This document shows, one piece after another, positions 11,237-20,416 of a stretch of DNA of 43,136 bases (position 1 is the first letter of the stretch; each line of letters starts with the position of its first letter). The translations under genes and the position numbers were made by a program. The notes under the pieces are model-generated. The model was not told where the DNA came from. It worked only from the letters and a program-made list of their open reading frames with translations, and did not search any database. Source of the DNA: Phaeospirillum sp. (lineage in GTDB: Bacteria > Pseudomonadota > Alphaproteobacteria > Rhodospirillales > Magnetospirillaceae); contig JAVBXM010000253.1 of assembly GCA_030824585.1 (NCBI GenBank), positions 1-43,136 of the forward strand, read 5' to 3'.

Positions 11237-11659
11237 ATGGCCATCGCCTGGGACGAAACGCTGAAGGTCGGCGACATCGAGATCGATGCCGACCACAAGG
11301 AACTCATCGGACTGATCAACGACTTCGAGGCCAAGGCCAAGGCGCCCGACGGCGTCGACAAGCACGCCATCCAGGTGACCCTGGAACGGCTGCAGCTCTA
11401 TGCCTACGACCACTTCGCCCGCGAGGAATACATCCAGGCAGTCGCCAAGTACGAGGGCCTGGAGGAGAACAAGCGCCAGCATGCCGCGCTGCGCAAGACG
11501 CTGGGCGACTACATCGCCAAGTTCAACGCCGGCCAATACGCCGATCTGGCCGTCGCCGCCGGCGAGATGTCGGCCTTCCTGAACCACTGGCTGATGAACC
11601 ACATCTTGGAAACCGACCTCAAGATGAAGGGCAAGATGAAGGTCGAGCAGTGGCGCTGA
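11237..11659 (+). CDS. Bacteriohemerythrin
   Basis: A 140-residue non-heme diiron oxygen-binding protein of the hemerythrin family. The iron ligands appear complete: His20 (DADHKELI), His59 and Glu63 (YDHFAREEYI), His82 (KRQHAAL), His117 and His122 (LNHWLMNHI) and Asp127 (ETDLKMKG). The N-terminus MAIAWDETLKVGDIEIDADH is typical of the single-domain bacterial form, which may carry or sense oxygen, or deliver it to oxidases in microaerophiles; several magnetotactic and methanotrophic bacteria have many copies. The ATG follows AAAAGGGGAAACAACC. The gene appears monocistronic and is divergent from a LysR regulator. A hairpin follows 27 bases after the stop. Confidence 0.95.
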   Translation: MAIAWDETLKVGDIEIDADHKELIGLINDFEAKAKAPDGVDKHAIQVTLERLQLYAYDHFAREEYIQAVAKYEGLEENKRQHAALRKTLGDYIAKFNAGQYADLAVAAGEMSAFLNHWLMNHILETDLKMKGKMKVEQWR

Positions 11660-11685
11660 TCTGATCCGGATTGATCTCATACCAT

Positions 11686-11707
11686 CGGCAGGGCTTCCGC
11701 CCTGCCG
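11686..11707 (+). other. Perfect GC-rich hairpin between hemerythrin and GST genes
   Basis: A nine-base-pair perfect stem (CGGCAGGGC and GCCCTGCCG) closes a TTCC loop. There is no T-run after it on either strand, so it may be a weak terminator for the upstream gene or an RNA-stabilising stem rather than a classical intrinsic terminator. Confidence 0.5.
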
Positions 11708-11749
11708 GATCTGGCCTACCTCTCAGGGACACCGAACGGGAGCGCCGGA

Positions 11750-12451
11750 ATGATCGATCTTTATTACTGGACCACGCCCAACGGGCACAAGGTCACCATC
11801 TTCCTGGAAGAAAGCGGCCTGCCCTACCGCATCAAGCCGGTCAACATCTCCAAGGGCGAGCAGTTCGAGCCCGATTTCCTGCGCATCTCCCCCAACAACC
11901 GCATGCCGGCCATCGTCGACGACCAGCCGGCCGACGGCGGGGCGCCGCTCAGCGTGTTCGAATCCGGCGCCATCTTGGTCTATCTCGCCGAGAAATGCGG
12001 CCGCTTCCTGCCCGCCGACCCGCGCGGCCGGGCCGAGACGCTGCAATGGCTGTTCTGGCAGATGGGCGGGCTTGGCCCCATGCTGGGCCAGAACCACCAT
12101 TTCGTCCAATACGCCCCCGAGAAGATCCCCTATGCCATCGAGCGCTACGTCAAGGAGACCAACCGGCTGTACGGCGTGCTGAACCGCCGCCTGGCCGAGA
12201 GCGAGTTCATGGCGGGCGAGTATTCCATCGCCGACATGGCCTCCTATCCCTGGATCGTGCCGTGGGAACGCCAGGGGCAGAACCTGGACGACTTCCCCCA
12301 TCTCAAGCGCTGGTTCCATGCCATCGCCGCCCGCCCGGCGGTGAGCCGCGCCTATGCCCGCGCCGACGAGGTCAACACCCAGCGGGTGGTCACCGACGAC
12401 GCCAGGAAGGTGCTGTTCGGGCAGACTGCCGCCACCTTGCCCGCCAAGTGA
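11750..12451 (+). CDS. Glutathione S-transferase family protein (YfcG/Ure2p-like)
   Basis: A 233-residue protein with an N-terminal thioredoxin-like fold (about 1-88) and a C-terminal helical GST domain. The start MIDLYYWTTPNGHKVTIFLE has the Thr-Pro-Asn active-site signature of the Nu/Ure2p-like class, whose E. coli members YfcG and YghU act as glutathione disulfide reductases. NNRMPAIVDD provides the cis-Pro loop and VFESGAILVYLAEK the glutathione gamma-glutamyl contact. The C-terminal half includes FMAGEYSIADMASYPWIVPW, the N-capping-box region of GSTs. This points to thiol-redox homeostasis rather than drug conjugation, but the substrate is not shown. It appears monocistronic, with a terminator about 130 bases downstream. 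Confidence 0.92.
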   Translation: MIDLYYWTTPNGHKVTIFLEESGLPYRIKPVNISKGEQFEPDFLRISPNNRMPAIVDDQPADGGAPLSVFESGAILVYLAEKCGRFLPADPRGRAETLQWLFWQMGGLGPMLGQNHHFVQYAPEKIPYAIERYVKETNRLYGVLNRRLAESEFMAGEYSIADMASYPWIVPWERQGQNLDDFPHLKRWFHAIAARPAVSRAYARADEVNTQRVVTDDARKVLFGQTAATLPAK

Positions 12452-12579
12452 TGGGGAGAAAAGGCTTCACCGGATCTTATGATGCATTTTTGCAGCATCT
12501 TATGACCAAGGCACCGTCCATAGAGCTAGAAAACCTAATATATCGACAGTGATTACCCCCCATGGGCACAGAGAAGTAT

Positions 12580-12614
12580 CCGGGAGGCTCTTTTAGCCGC
12601 CCGGATTTCTTTTT
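12580..12614 (+). terminator. Intrinsic terminator upstream of the chemoreceptor
   Basis: A stem of CCGGG/CCCGG and GGCT/AGCC (one A-G mismatch between them) around a CTTTT loop is followed by ATTTCTTTTTG. It is oriented to stop plus-strand transcription, presumably from the GST gene 130 bases upstream. The rest of the 285-base gap (12452-12736) is AT-rich and holds no gene that I can support. Confidence 0.75.
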
Positions 12615-12666
12615 GTGACGACCAGCGACATCTCGGGTTTATCTCGAATTTGCCATATTCCGATGT

Positions 12667-12695
12667 TTGACATCCGCCCGGTGTTGCGATCTAGT
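12667..12695 (+). promoter_or_regulatory. Putative sigma-70 promoter of the Cache chemoreceptor
   Basis: A perfect -35 TTGACA and a -10 TCTAGT (four of six) are separated by 17 bases. Transcription would start near 12702, about 35 bases before the likely ATG at 12737. Confidence 0.5.
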
Positions 12696-12736
12696 TGCAG
12701 TGCAGCAAAAGTGACTTTTACGAGATGAGGGCGGTG

Positions 12737-14425
12737 ATGACGTGGCTTGACGACAGGCGGATCGGAACAAAAATCGGATTGATCGTGGCAGCGGCCTTCA
12801 TGGGCATGTGCCTGGTCTTCATCGGCGCCCTCAACGTGCTGAACGGCGAGGTGCTGTCGGGGCGCAAGGCCAAGGTCAAGGACCTGGTGGACAGCGCCGC
12901 CGGCATCATCGCCGCCTACGAGGCCGACGCCAAGGCGGGCAGGCTGCCTGAGGCCGAGGCCAAGGCGGCGGCCCGCCGCGACGTGGGCGCGCTGCGCTAT
13001 GGCGACAATGACTATTTCTGGATTCACGACCTGACCGGACGCATGGCCATGCACCCGATCAAGCCGGAACTGGACGGCAAGGACGTCAGCGACCTGAAGG
13101 ACGCCTCCGGCCACCCGCTGTTCGTGCGCATGAACGAACTGGTCAAGGCCAACGGCGCGGACTTCCATTACTACGACTGGCCCAAGCCGGGATCGCCCAA
13201 GCCGGTGCGCAAGGTGTCCTACGTCAAGCTGAACTCCGGTTGGGGCTGGGTGGTGGGAACCGGCATCTATCTCGATGACGTGGACGCCGCCTTCTGGTCC
13301 ACCGCGCTGTATTTCGGTAGCGGCGTCCTGACGCTGACCGCCCTGGTCCTGGCCCTGTCGGTGCTGGTGGCGCGACGCATCACCCGCCCGCTGGTCAATT
13401 TGTCCCAGGTCATGGACGGCCTGTCCAAAAAGGAATTCAACGTCGAAGTTCCCGCCGTCGCCCGCAAGGACGAGGTGGGCGACATGGCCCGCGCCGTGGC
13501 CATCTTCAAGGAAGGGCTGATCCGCGCCGAACAATTGGCCGCCGAACAGCGCGAGGCCGAGTGGACCAAGGACAAGCGGGCCCGGGTGGTGGACAACCTG
13601 CTGAAGGAATTCAACGAGGAGGTGACCGAGGCCCTGCAGGGCATGGCCGCCACCGCCGAGCAGTTGGAAACCACCTCGCGCGTGCTGTCGGAAACCGCCC
13701 AGGGCGCCTCGACCCAGGCCACGGCGGTGGCCTCGGCTATCGAGGAAACCGCCGTCAACATGCGCACCGCCGCCGGCTCGGCCGAACAGTTGGCCCTCTC
13801 GGGCGAGGACATCAGCCAGCGCGTCGGCCTTTCGGTGAGCGTCGCCGGCGACGCCTCGGTGGAGGCCGGGCGCACCACGGCCCTGATCAACACCCTGGCG
13901 GAAGCCGTGGGCAAGATTGGCACGGTGGTGGCCCTGATCAACGACATCGCGGCGCAGACCAACCTGCTGGCGCTCAACGCCACCATCGAGGCGGCAAGGG
14001 CCGGCGACGCCGGCAAGGGCTTCGCCGTGGTGGCCAACGAGGTCAAGATCCTGGCCAACCAGACGGCAAGGGCCACCGACGAGATCGCCACCCAGATCGC
14101 CACCGTCCAGAAGGTCACCGGCGACGCCGTCGCGGCCATCGCCTCCATCTCGGGCGTGATCGAACGCATCCGCGAAGCCTCGTCGGGCATCGCCGGGGCG
14201 GTCCACCAGCAGGATCAGGCCACCGGCGAAATCGCCGAGAACGTCCAGCAGGTTGCCCAGGCGACAACCGAGGTCAGTTCGAATATCGTATGCGTCAACG
14301 AGGCCGCCGAGCAGACCGGACGGGTCGCCGACGAGGTGTTCGACACGGCCAAGAATGTCGCGGAGCGTGCCAACACGCTTCGCAATCGGGTGGACACTTT
14401 CCTGACCAGCATCCGGGCATCCTAG
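12737..14425 (+). CDS. Methyl-accepting chemotaxis protein with sCache_2 sensor
   Basis: A 562-residue transmembrane chemoreceptor. A first membrane helix (about 13-35) leads into a periplasmic single-Cache domain of the sCache_2 type (about 36-185; [38 protein letters not shown]). A second helix (186-212), a HAMP linker (about 213-265) and a cytoplasmic signalling coiled coil follow. The CheA/CheW-contacting tip is intact ([20 protein letters not shown]). sCache_2 receptors typically bind small carboxylates, but the ligand cannot be read here. It would signal to CheA/CheW encoded elsewhere. No C-terminal CheR-docking pentapeptide is visible. ATG 12737 is preferred; ATG 12725 is an alternative. 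It shares the block [13 protein letters not shown]-(D/E)-AGKGFAVVA with the receptor at 17037. Confidence 0.95.
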   Translation: MTWLDDRRIGTKIGLIVAAAFMGMCLVFIGALNVLNGEVLSGRKAKVKDLVDSAAGIIAAYEADAKAGRLPEAEAKAAARRDVGALRYGDNDYFWIHDLTGRMAMHPIKPELDGKDVSDLKDASGHPLFVRMNELVKANGADFHYYDWPKPGSPKPVRKVSYVKLNSGWGWVVGTGIYLDDVDAAFWSTALYFGSGVLTLTALVLALSVLVARRITRPLVNLSQVMDGLSKKEFNVEVPAVARKDEVGDMARAVAIFKEGLIRAEQLAAEQREAEWTKDKRARVVDNLLKEFNEEVTEALQGMAATAEQLETTSRVLSETAQGASTQATAVASAIEETAVNMRTAAGSAEQLALSGEDISQRVGLSVSVAGDASVEAGRTTALINTLAEAVGKIGTVVALINDIAAQTNLLALNATIEAARAGDAGKGFAVVANEVKILANQTARATDEIATQIATVQKVTGDAVAAIASISGVIERIREASSGIAGAVHQQDQATGEIAENVQQVAQATTEVSSNIVCVNEAAEQTGRVADEVFDTAKNVAERANTLRNRVDTFLTSIRAS

Positions 14426-14435
14426 TGACCCGATC

Positions 14436-14461
14436 CTTTCGGAAGAATCCTCGTCCGAAAG
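14436..14461 (+). other. Weak hairpin after the Cache chemoreceptor
   Basis: CTTTCGGA and TCCGAAAG can pair over a 10-base loop, 10 bases after the receptor stop codon. It lacks a T-run, so termination is possible but not shown. Confidence 0.35.
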
Positions 14462-14489
14462 ATCAATCGGCCAACAAGGCGTTGAAAAC

Positions 14490-14551
14490 AGTGCGCTGAT
14501 GTACCAAACAGGAGGTTCAAGGGATGAATCCTCCGTTTGGGCCGGCGCACT
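14490..14551 (+). promoter_or_regulatory. Extended two-tier hairpin in the leader of the STAS gene
   Basis: An outer stem AGTGCGC (14490-14496) with GCGCACT (14545-14551) encloses an inner stem CCAAACAGGAGG (14504-14515) with CCTCCGTTTGG (14530-14540), leaving one bulged A and a 14-base loop. The inner left arm contains AGGAGG, a ribosome-site-like sequence that the structure would mask. The hairpin ends 20 bases before the STAS start codon. No T-run follows, so it is not an intrinsic terminator. A regulatory or stabilising role is inferred only. Confidence 0.5.
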
Positions 14552-14571
14552 AGAGATCGAGAGAAGCCGAC

Positions 14572-14877
14572 ATGAAATACGCCCTCAAGACCAATGGAAA
14601 TACCGCCCAGCTTAGCCTCGGCGGCACCCTGACATTCGCGGAGGCCCCCCTCTTCCCCAAGATCCTGGCCGAACTGGAAGCCGCCGGAACGCTGAACAGC
14701 CTGGATATCCGCCTGGGAGACCTGAGCTTCATCGATTCCACCGGCATGAGCCTGTTCGTGCACATCTACGACGTATCCCAGACCCGCAACCTCAAGGTTT
14801 CGGTTCAGGGCGCCATCGGGCCGGTGGCGGCGGCCCTGGAACGTGCCGCCTTCCAGACGCTTTTCGAGTTCAAGTGA
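14572..14877 (+). CDS. STAS-domain protein (anti-sigma-factor-antagonist type)
   Basis: A 101-residue single STAS domain. The conserved phosphorylation loop is LSFIDSTGMSLFVH, with Ser56 as the likely phosphosite, as in SpoIIAA/RsbV. Such proteins bind an RsbW-like kinase when unphosphorylated and are released when phosphorylated. The next gene, at a four-base GTGA overlap, is exactly such a GHKL ATPase, and a receiver-PP2C phosphatase that could dephosphorylate Ser56 is encoded convergently just downstream. The three form a textbook partner-switching set. The downstream target is not a sigma factor in this window; in related bacteria such sets can control motility, biofilm or diguanylate cyclases. 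The start codon follows GAGAGAAGCCGAC. Confidence 0.92.
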   Translation: MKYALKTNGNTAQLSLGGTLTFAEAPLFPKILAELEAAGTLNSLDIRLGDLSFIDSTGMSLFVHIYDVSQTRNLKVSVQGAIGPVAAALERAAFQTLFEFK

Positions 14878-15599
14878 ACCGGACGGTTTCATCTCCCGCC
14901 ATCATCAACCGGGCCGGCGTCAAACGTGGCCTCGGACGTTTCGGCCGTCTGGCCGCCGCCGGCCTGCTGCCACTGCGCGCCGATGAGCATGGGCGCATGG
15001 TGGTCCTGTTCGAAGGAGCCGGCACGGCCAGCGTCGAGGATATCCTCTGTCCGCCGGCCGCCTGGGCCATCGACCTGGATTGCATCTCTCCCGACCATGG
15101 CCTGGACCGGCTGCCGGCCCGGCTCCTTGTGCGGGCCTCCACCGTCGCCACCGTCCATCATGATATCGTCGGCATGGTGGTCGAGGCCCTGATCCAGCGC
15201 CTGCCGCGCCTGGATTCCATCGGGGTGGACATCCGGCTGGCCCTGCAGGAAGCGGTGAGCAATGCCGTCATGCACGGCAATCTTTGCCTGGACGGCCGCC
15301 TGCGCTCCAGCCGCGACGGCCTGGCCGCCTTCACCCAGGCCATGCAGCGCCGCCTCGCCGATCCCCGGTTCGGCCGCCGGCCGGTGACCATCGCCGCCGA
15401 CTGGAACCACACTCACATGATCATCCGGGTCGAGGATCGCGGGCGGGGCTTCACGCCCCCCGCCGTTTCGCTCCCGGTGGCGCCGAAAGCCTGCTCCGGG
15501 CGCGGCATCGGCCAGATCCGCACCCTGTGCCAGCGGGTGGCCTTCACCAAGGGCGGCCGGCGCATCACCATGCGCTTTTGCCTGCCGTCCCCCGGATGA
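14874..15599 (+). CDS. RsbW-like ATP-binding (serine kinase) protein
   Basis: A 241-residue protein with a C-terminal GHKL ATPase fold of the HATPase_c_2/RsbW class. The N-box is LALQEAVSNAVMHGNL (123-138; E126, N130, H134), the G1 box is VEDRGRGF (186-193) and the G2 box is SGRGIGQIRTL (208-218). The N-terminal 85 residues (LLPLRADEHGRMVVLFEGAG onward) are not part of the ATPase fold and look like a small separate domain that I do not recognise. Between the N and G1 boxes lies an unusual insertion of about 30 residues (RLRSSRDGLAAFTQAMQRRL). It starts at a GTG overlapping the STAS stop codon (GTGA), so translation is coupled. It probably phosphorylates and/or sequesters the STAS partner. The final output is unknown. 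Confidence 0.88.
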   Translation: MNRTVSSPAIINRAGVKRGLGRFGRLAAAGLLPLRADEHGRMVVLFEGAGTASVEDILCPPAAWAIDLDCISPDHGLDRLPARLLVRASTVATVHHDIVGMVVEALIQRLPRLDSIGVDIRLALQEAVSNAVMHGNLCLDGRLRSSRDGLAAFTQAMQRRLADPRFGRRPVTIAADWNHTHMIIRVEDRGRGFTPPAVSLPVAPKACSGRGIGQIRTLCQRVAFTKGGRRITMRFCLPSPG

Positions 15600-15613
15600 G
15601 ATTCAGGGGGAAT

Positions 15614-16786
15614 TCAGCCCACCACCTGCACCCAGGTCACGTCGTCGGCGAACTCGCCGGGTGAGCGGGCGGCGAATCCGGCCATGACCCTGACCACCGT
15701 CTCGGCCGGGTCGTCGGCCAGGACGTCGCGGACCAGACCCACCACCCATTCCTCGCCCAAGGGCTCGCCCGAGGTATCGGGCGCGTCGATCAGGGCGTCG
15801 CTATAGAGCGACAATTGGCTTCCGGGCGGGAACGGAATCACCATGGCCTCGTAGCGGGCCACCGGGCTGATGCCCAGGGGCAGCCCGGCGCCGCCCACCA
15901 GATGGGGCTCCCCGCCCCTTTCCACCAGGATGGGCGCCGGCCCGCCGGCATTGGCCAGGGACAGGGTCCGCGCCGCGCAATCGATCACCACCAGGGTCAT
16001 GGTGGCGAACTGGCCGCGCGGCAGCAATTGCTTCAAGGTGACGTTGACCCTTTCCAGCACGGCGCCGGGATCGCCCATCTGGGCCTCCAGGTCCTGCAGC
16101 AGCAGGTGCAGCCGGAAGGTGTTGATGGACGCCGCCACCCCGTGGCCGGAGAAATCCACGGCGAACAGGGCAAGGCGGTGGTCGTCCACCGGCACCAGCC
16201 CCCACAGGTCCCCGCCGAGTTCGGACGAGGGATTGAACACCGCGTTGATGTTCAGGCCATAGCGCTCCCGCACCTCGCGCATCTGGCCGGTACCGGGCAG
16301 CAGGGCGTTCTGCATGCCGCGCGCCATCCCCAGGTCCACCGCCAGGCGATCGCGGTAGCGGCGCAAATCGGCCAGCAACAGATGGCTGCGCAGATGGACC
16401 TCGACGCGCGCCACCAGTTCCAGGCGATCGATGGGCTTGCCGATATAGTCGTTGGCCCCGGCGGCGAACAGGGCGTTGCGGGTGGCCTGGTCCTCCACCG
16501 CCGACAGCACCAGGACCGGCAAGGCGCGGTAGCGCGGGTCGGCCCGCAGCACCCTCAGGAATTCCTCGCCGTTCATCACCGGCATCATCAGGTCGAGCAG
16601 CACGATGTCGGGCGCGAAGGTTTCGACCTTGTCCAGCCCCTCGCGGCCGTTGCGGGCGCACTCCACCCGCTTGAGCCCCATGCTCTCCAGCACGGCGCAG
16701 GCGAAGACCCGGTTCATCTCGTTGTCTTCGACAACCAGAACCCGGGCGTCGGACAGGTTGACGGTCTGCTCCTCGAGCTTATCCAC
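15614..16786 (-). CDS. Response regulator with PP2C-type (SpoIIE/RsbU) phosphatase output
   Basis: A 390-residue protein with an N-terminal receiver (13-130; E20-D21, phosphoacceptor D65 in IVLLDLMMP, K117 in YIGKPID), a coiled linker (about 135-165) and a C-terminal Mn-dependent Ser/Thr phosphatase. The phosphatase metal-binding aspartates are visible: GGDLW (D193), VDFSGHG (D211), YSDALID (D330) and ADDVTW (D381/D382). Phosphorylation of the receiver by a histidine kinase should gate dephosphorylation of the neighbouring STAS protein. The GTG at 16786 is chosen because AGGGAGAATGCC precedes it; an ATG 39 codons upstream would add a Pro/Arg-rich stretch without family character. It is convergent with the ATPase gene (stops 14 bases apart) and divergent from the next chemoreceptor. 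Confidence 0.93.
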   Translation of the reverse strand: MDKLEEQTVNLSDARVLVVEDNEMNRVFACAVLESMGLKRVECARNGREGLDKVETFAPDIVLLDLMMPVMNGEEFLRVLRADPRYRALPVLVLSAVEDQATRNALFAAGANDYIGKPIDRLELVARVEVHLRSHLLLADLRRYRDRLAVDLGMARGMQNALLPGTGQMREVRERYGLNINAVFNPSSELGGDLWGLVPVDDHRLALFAVDFSGHGVAASINTFRLHLLLQDLEAQMGDPGAVLERVNVTLKQLLPRGQFATMTLVVIDCAARTLSLANAGGPAPILVERGGEPHLVGGAGLPLGISPVARYEAMVIPFPPGSQLSLYSDALIDAPDTSGEPLGEEWVVGLVRDVLADDPAETVVRVMAGFAARSPGEFADDVTWVQVVG

Positions 16787-16850
16787 GGCATTCTCCCTGG
16801 GATCAGGATAGCCATGCCCGGAAAAATCACCAGCGAAGATGATGGGGCCG

Positions 16851-16869
16851 GGCCGGGATTTTCCCGGCC
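16851..16869. other. GC-rich hairpin in divergent intergenic region
   Basis: GGCCGGG and CCCGGCC form a perfect seven-base-pair stem around ATTTT. It lies 65 bases before the phosphatase start on the minus strand and upstream of the sigma-54-like site on the plus strand. Its role is unknown. Confidence 0.4.
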
Positions 16870-16905
16870 TCCGGCAACAAGGTCTTGACCTGATCCCCGC
16901 CATCT

Positions 16906-16921
16906 TGGCAATCTTGTTGCG
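16906..16921 (+). promoter_or_regulatory. Possible sigma-54 (-24/-12) promoter for the second chemoreceptor
   Basis: TGGCAATCTTGTTGCG carries the invariant GG and GC dinucleotides at exactly the sigma-54 spacing (TGGC, seven bases, TTGC). The C and G of the consensus CACG are not matched, and the base after TTGC is G. Transcription would begin near 16932, about 105 bases before the GTG start at 17037. No enhancer site was identified. Confidence 0.4.
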
Positions 16922-17036
16922 CCAGAACGCGGCTAAACAAAATAATTATGCGTTCGTATAGGGAAGCGAGCAGTAATCGGTAGGGCCGGAACCATCCTGG
17001 GACCGGTAATCGCCATTACTTGTCTGGGAGATTCCA

Positions 17037-18716
17037 GTGCTCGCCCGTATTACCGACGCCCGCATCACCGTAAAATTCTTCATCGCACCACTCCTTTTGG
17101 TTGCCTGCATCGTCGTGCTGGGCGCCGTCTTCCATGTGGCCATGGACCGGCAGGAACGCTCGATGGAAGGCATGGTCACCGTGTCCTTCGCCAACAGCCG
17201 CACCGCCGCCGAGCTGGACGGCATGGCGGCCACCATCGAATCCAACATCTACCGCCTGCTGGGCTGGCAGGCGGCCCGGGAGGACAAGGACCGCATCAAG
17301 GGTCTCGACACCCAGGTGCGCGCCGACCTCAAGACCCTGGGCGAGAAGTCCAAGGTCCTGCTGGAATCCCTGAAGGCCGACCCGGCCATCGCCAAGCAGG
17401 TCAAGGACTACACCCTGGCCGCCGCCGACGTGCTGGACATGTACCAGAGCGACCACGTCACCGCGCTGTCCATGATGGGCGCCACCGAGCTGGAATATGA
17501 CGGCATCCGCGCCAAGCTGCGGGACCTGACCGAAAAGGCCGCCTCCACCGCCGCCGAGGATTACCGCGGGGCCAAGGCCTCCTCCGACAGCACCCAGACC
17601 CAGTACTTCACGGTGCTGGCGGTGTTCCTGGGAATCGGCGTCGTGGTGACGCTGGTCATGGCGCGGCTCACCGCCCGGCCGGTGACCCAACTGACCGGAG
17701 TGATGGGCCGCCTGGCCGAGGGCAGCACCGATGTGGAGATCCCCTCCCAGGACGGCAGGGACGAGGTGGGCGAGATGGCCCGCGCCGTGGCGGTGTTCCG
17801 CGACGGCATGAAGCGGACGGCCGAGCTGGAGGCCCAGCAGCGCCGCCAGCGCGAGCAGCAGGCCGAATTGCTGGCCCGGCGCGAGGGGATGATCGGCGAT
17901 TTCAACGGCGCCATGGAACAGATCATGGCGACGGTGAGCGGTTCCATCGACCGGGTGCACAGCCTGTCCAACTCGCTGCAGGCCACCGCCGAGCAGACCA
18001 GTTCCCAGGGGGCCGCCGTGGCCGGGGCGGCCGAGCACTCGGCCGCCAACGTCGCCACCGTGGCCAGCGCCGCCGAGCAGTTGGGCTCCTCGGTGCAGGA
18101 GATCAGCCGCCAGGTCACCGAGACCGCCTCCATCACCTCGGAAGCGGTGAGCGGCATTCATGCCGCCAACGGCACCATGAACGGGCTGGCCGAGGCGGCA
18201 CGGCGCATCGGCGAGGTGGTGCAACTGATCAACGACATCGCCGGCCAGACCAACCTGCTGGCGCTCAACGCCACCATCGAGGCGGCCCGCGCCGGGGAAG
18301 CCGGCAAGGGCTTCGCCGTGGTGGCCAGCGAGGTCAAGACCCTGGCCAACCAGACGGCAAGGGCCACCGACGAGATCGCCCAGCAGATCGCCGGCATCCA
18401 GTCCATCTCCAGGGAGGCGGTGGACACCATCCGCAACGTCGGCCAGACCATCGACCGGGTCAACGAGGTGGTGTCGTCCATCGCGGCGGCGGTGGAGGAG
18501 CAGAGCGCCGCCACCGACGAGATCGTGCGCTCGGTGCAGGAAGCCGCCTCGGGCAACGCCGAGATCACGCGGAACATCGCCGACGTATCCAAGGCCGCCA
18601 GCGCCACCGGCGAGATGGCGTCGGGCATGTTCAAGGCCGCCGACGAACTGGTGGAGGAAGCCGGGCACCTGCGCTCGGAGGTCGGCGGCTTCCTCGCCAA
18701 CATGCGCCAGGGATAG
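17037..18716 (+). CDS. Methyl-accepting chemotaxis protein (four-helix-bundle sensor)
   Basis: A 559-residue transmembrane chemoreceptor. After a first membrane helix (about 13-33) comes an all-helical periplasmic domain (about 34-185) of the four-helix-bundle MCP class ([40 protein letters not shown]). A second membrane helix near 188-210, a HAMP domain and the signalling coiled coil with the tip [20 protein letters not shown] follow. Translation starts at GTG 17037, preceded by CTGGGAG at good spacing. It lies downstream of a divergent region that contains a possible sigma-54 promoter. Its signalling domain is close in sequence to that of the receptor at 12737, but the sensor domains are unrelated, as often seen in receptor paralogues. 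The ligand is unknown. Confidence 0.95.
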   Translation: MLARITDARITVKFFIAPLLLVACIVVLGAVFHVAMDRQERSMEGMVTVSFANSRTAAELDGMAATIESNIYRLLGWQAAREDKDRIKGLDTQVRADLKTLGEKSKVLLESLKADPAIAKQVKDYTLAAADVLDMYQSDHVTALSMMGATELEYDGIRAKLRDLTEKAASTAAEDYRGAKASSDSTQTQYFTVLAVFLGIGVVVTLVMARLTARPVTQLTGVMGRLAEGSTDVEIPSQDGRDEVGEMARAVAVFRDGMKRTAELEAQQRRQREQQAELLARREGMIGDFNGAMEQIMATVSGSIDRVHSLSNSLQATAEQTSSQGAAVAGAAEHSAANVATVASAAEQLGSSVQEISRQVTETASITSEAVSGIHAANGTMNGLAEAARRIGEVVQLINDIAGQTNLLALNATIEAARAGEAGKGFAVVASEVKTLANQTARATDEIAQQIAGIQSISREAVDTIRNVGQTIDRVNEVVSSIAAAVEEQSAATDEIVRSVQEAASGNAEITRNIADVSKAASATGEMASGMFKAADELVEEAGHLRSEVGGFLANMRQG

Positions 18717-18726
18717 GCATGAAAAA

Positions 18727-18755
18727 GGCCGGACGTGGCTCCGCCACGTCCGGCC
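18727..18755 (-). terminator. Strong intrinsic terminator of fbp
   Basis: A perfect 13-base-pair stem (GGCCGGACGTGGC with GCCACGTCCGGCC, three-base loop) is followed on the minus strand by TTTTTC. It starts 16 bases after the fbp stop codon. It may also block read-through from the convergent chemoreceptor gene, although there is no T-run on that side. Confidence 0.88.
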
Positions 18756-18770
18756 CCGACTTCACCGAGC

Positions 18771-19787
<1,017 letters not shown>

Positions 19788-19942
19788 GTCTACCCTCTCT
19801 CTCGCTGGGCGGGGTTTCCCCGTCGTTGGATGGCGCAAGAGAGTTAGCCGATCCACCCCCCTAAATGCAATGCGAAGGTGGGGGCTTCTCCCCTTCCACC
19901 GGGTAGGCTACGATCCCTTCCCCGTCATTCAGGAGTACCCCC

Positions 19943-20416
19943 ATGGCCGATCCCCTGTCCCCCGCCGACCAGACCCGCATCCGCGAGCTGGTGAGCGTCT
20001 TCGCGCGCATCGGCGAGGAGCGCATGAAGGATCTGGGCCTCTACAATCCCGAACTGCAGGTGGAGGCGGTGGGCTTCCGCCGGTGGCAGGGCTGGCTGGC
20101 CGGCATCCTGGTGACGCCCTGGTTCATGAACTTCATGCTGCTGCCCGGGCCGGAGACCGAGAACCTGGCCGGCGTCGAGCCGGGCTCGCGCCGCCGCATC
20201 GACCTGCCCAAGGGCCAGGTGGTGTTCGTGGTCGGCGAGGTCGAGGAGGTGGGACCCTACCTCTCCCACTCCATCCACTCGCCCATGGGCCAGTTCCCCG
20301 ACCATTCCAGCGCATCGACCACCGCCTGGGCCGCCGTCGGCCCCTATTTCCAGGAGCCGGGCGAGGAGTCCGCCGCCGGATGCGGCTTCGGCTGGGGCGT
20401 CAACAAGGGGCCATGA
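19943..20416 (+). CDS. [NiFe]-hydrogenase assembly chaperone, HybE/HupJ-like
   Basis: A 157-residue protein that looks like the HybE family, small chaperones that escort the large subunit (or the Tat-exported small subunit) during [NiFe]-hydrogenase assembly. Supporting segments are RIGEERMKDLGLYNPELQVE, the tryptophan-rich core RRWQGWLAGILVTPWFMNFM, VEPGSRRRIDLPKGQVVFVV and PYLSHSIHSPMGQFPDH. The start follows AGGAG with an eight-base spacer. It heads a three-gene operon with four-base overlaps to a SUMF1-fold protein and a cupin. No hydrogenase structural gene is in the window, which is unusual because HybE genes normally lie within hydrogenase clusters. The family call rests on motif memory. 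Confidence 0.8.
   Translation: MADPLSPADQTRIRELVSVFARIGEERMKDLGLYNPELQVEAVGFRRWQGWLAGILVTPWFMNFMLLPGPETENLAGVEPGSRRRIDLPKGQVVFVVGEVEEVGPYLSHSIHSPMGQFPDHSSASTTAWAAVGPYFQEPGEESAAGCGFGWGVNKGP

Noticed and set aside
12452-12552. Possible small gene or GST extension after the GST stop codon
   Set aside because: The only open frame is the tail of a shadow of GST, with no start or ribosome site, and a terminator follows.
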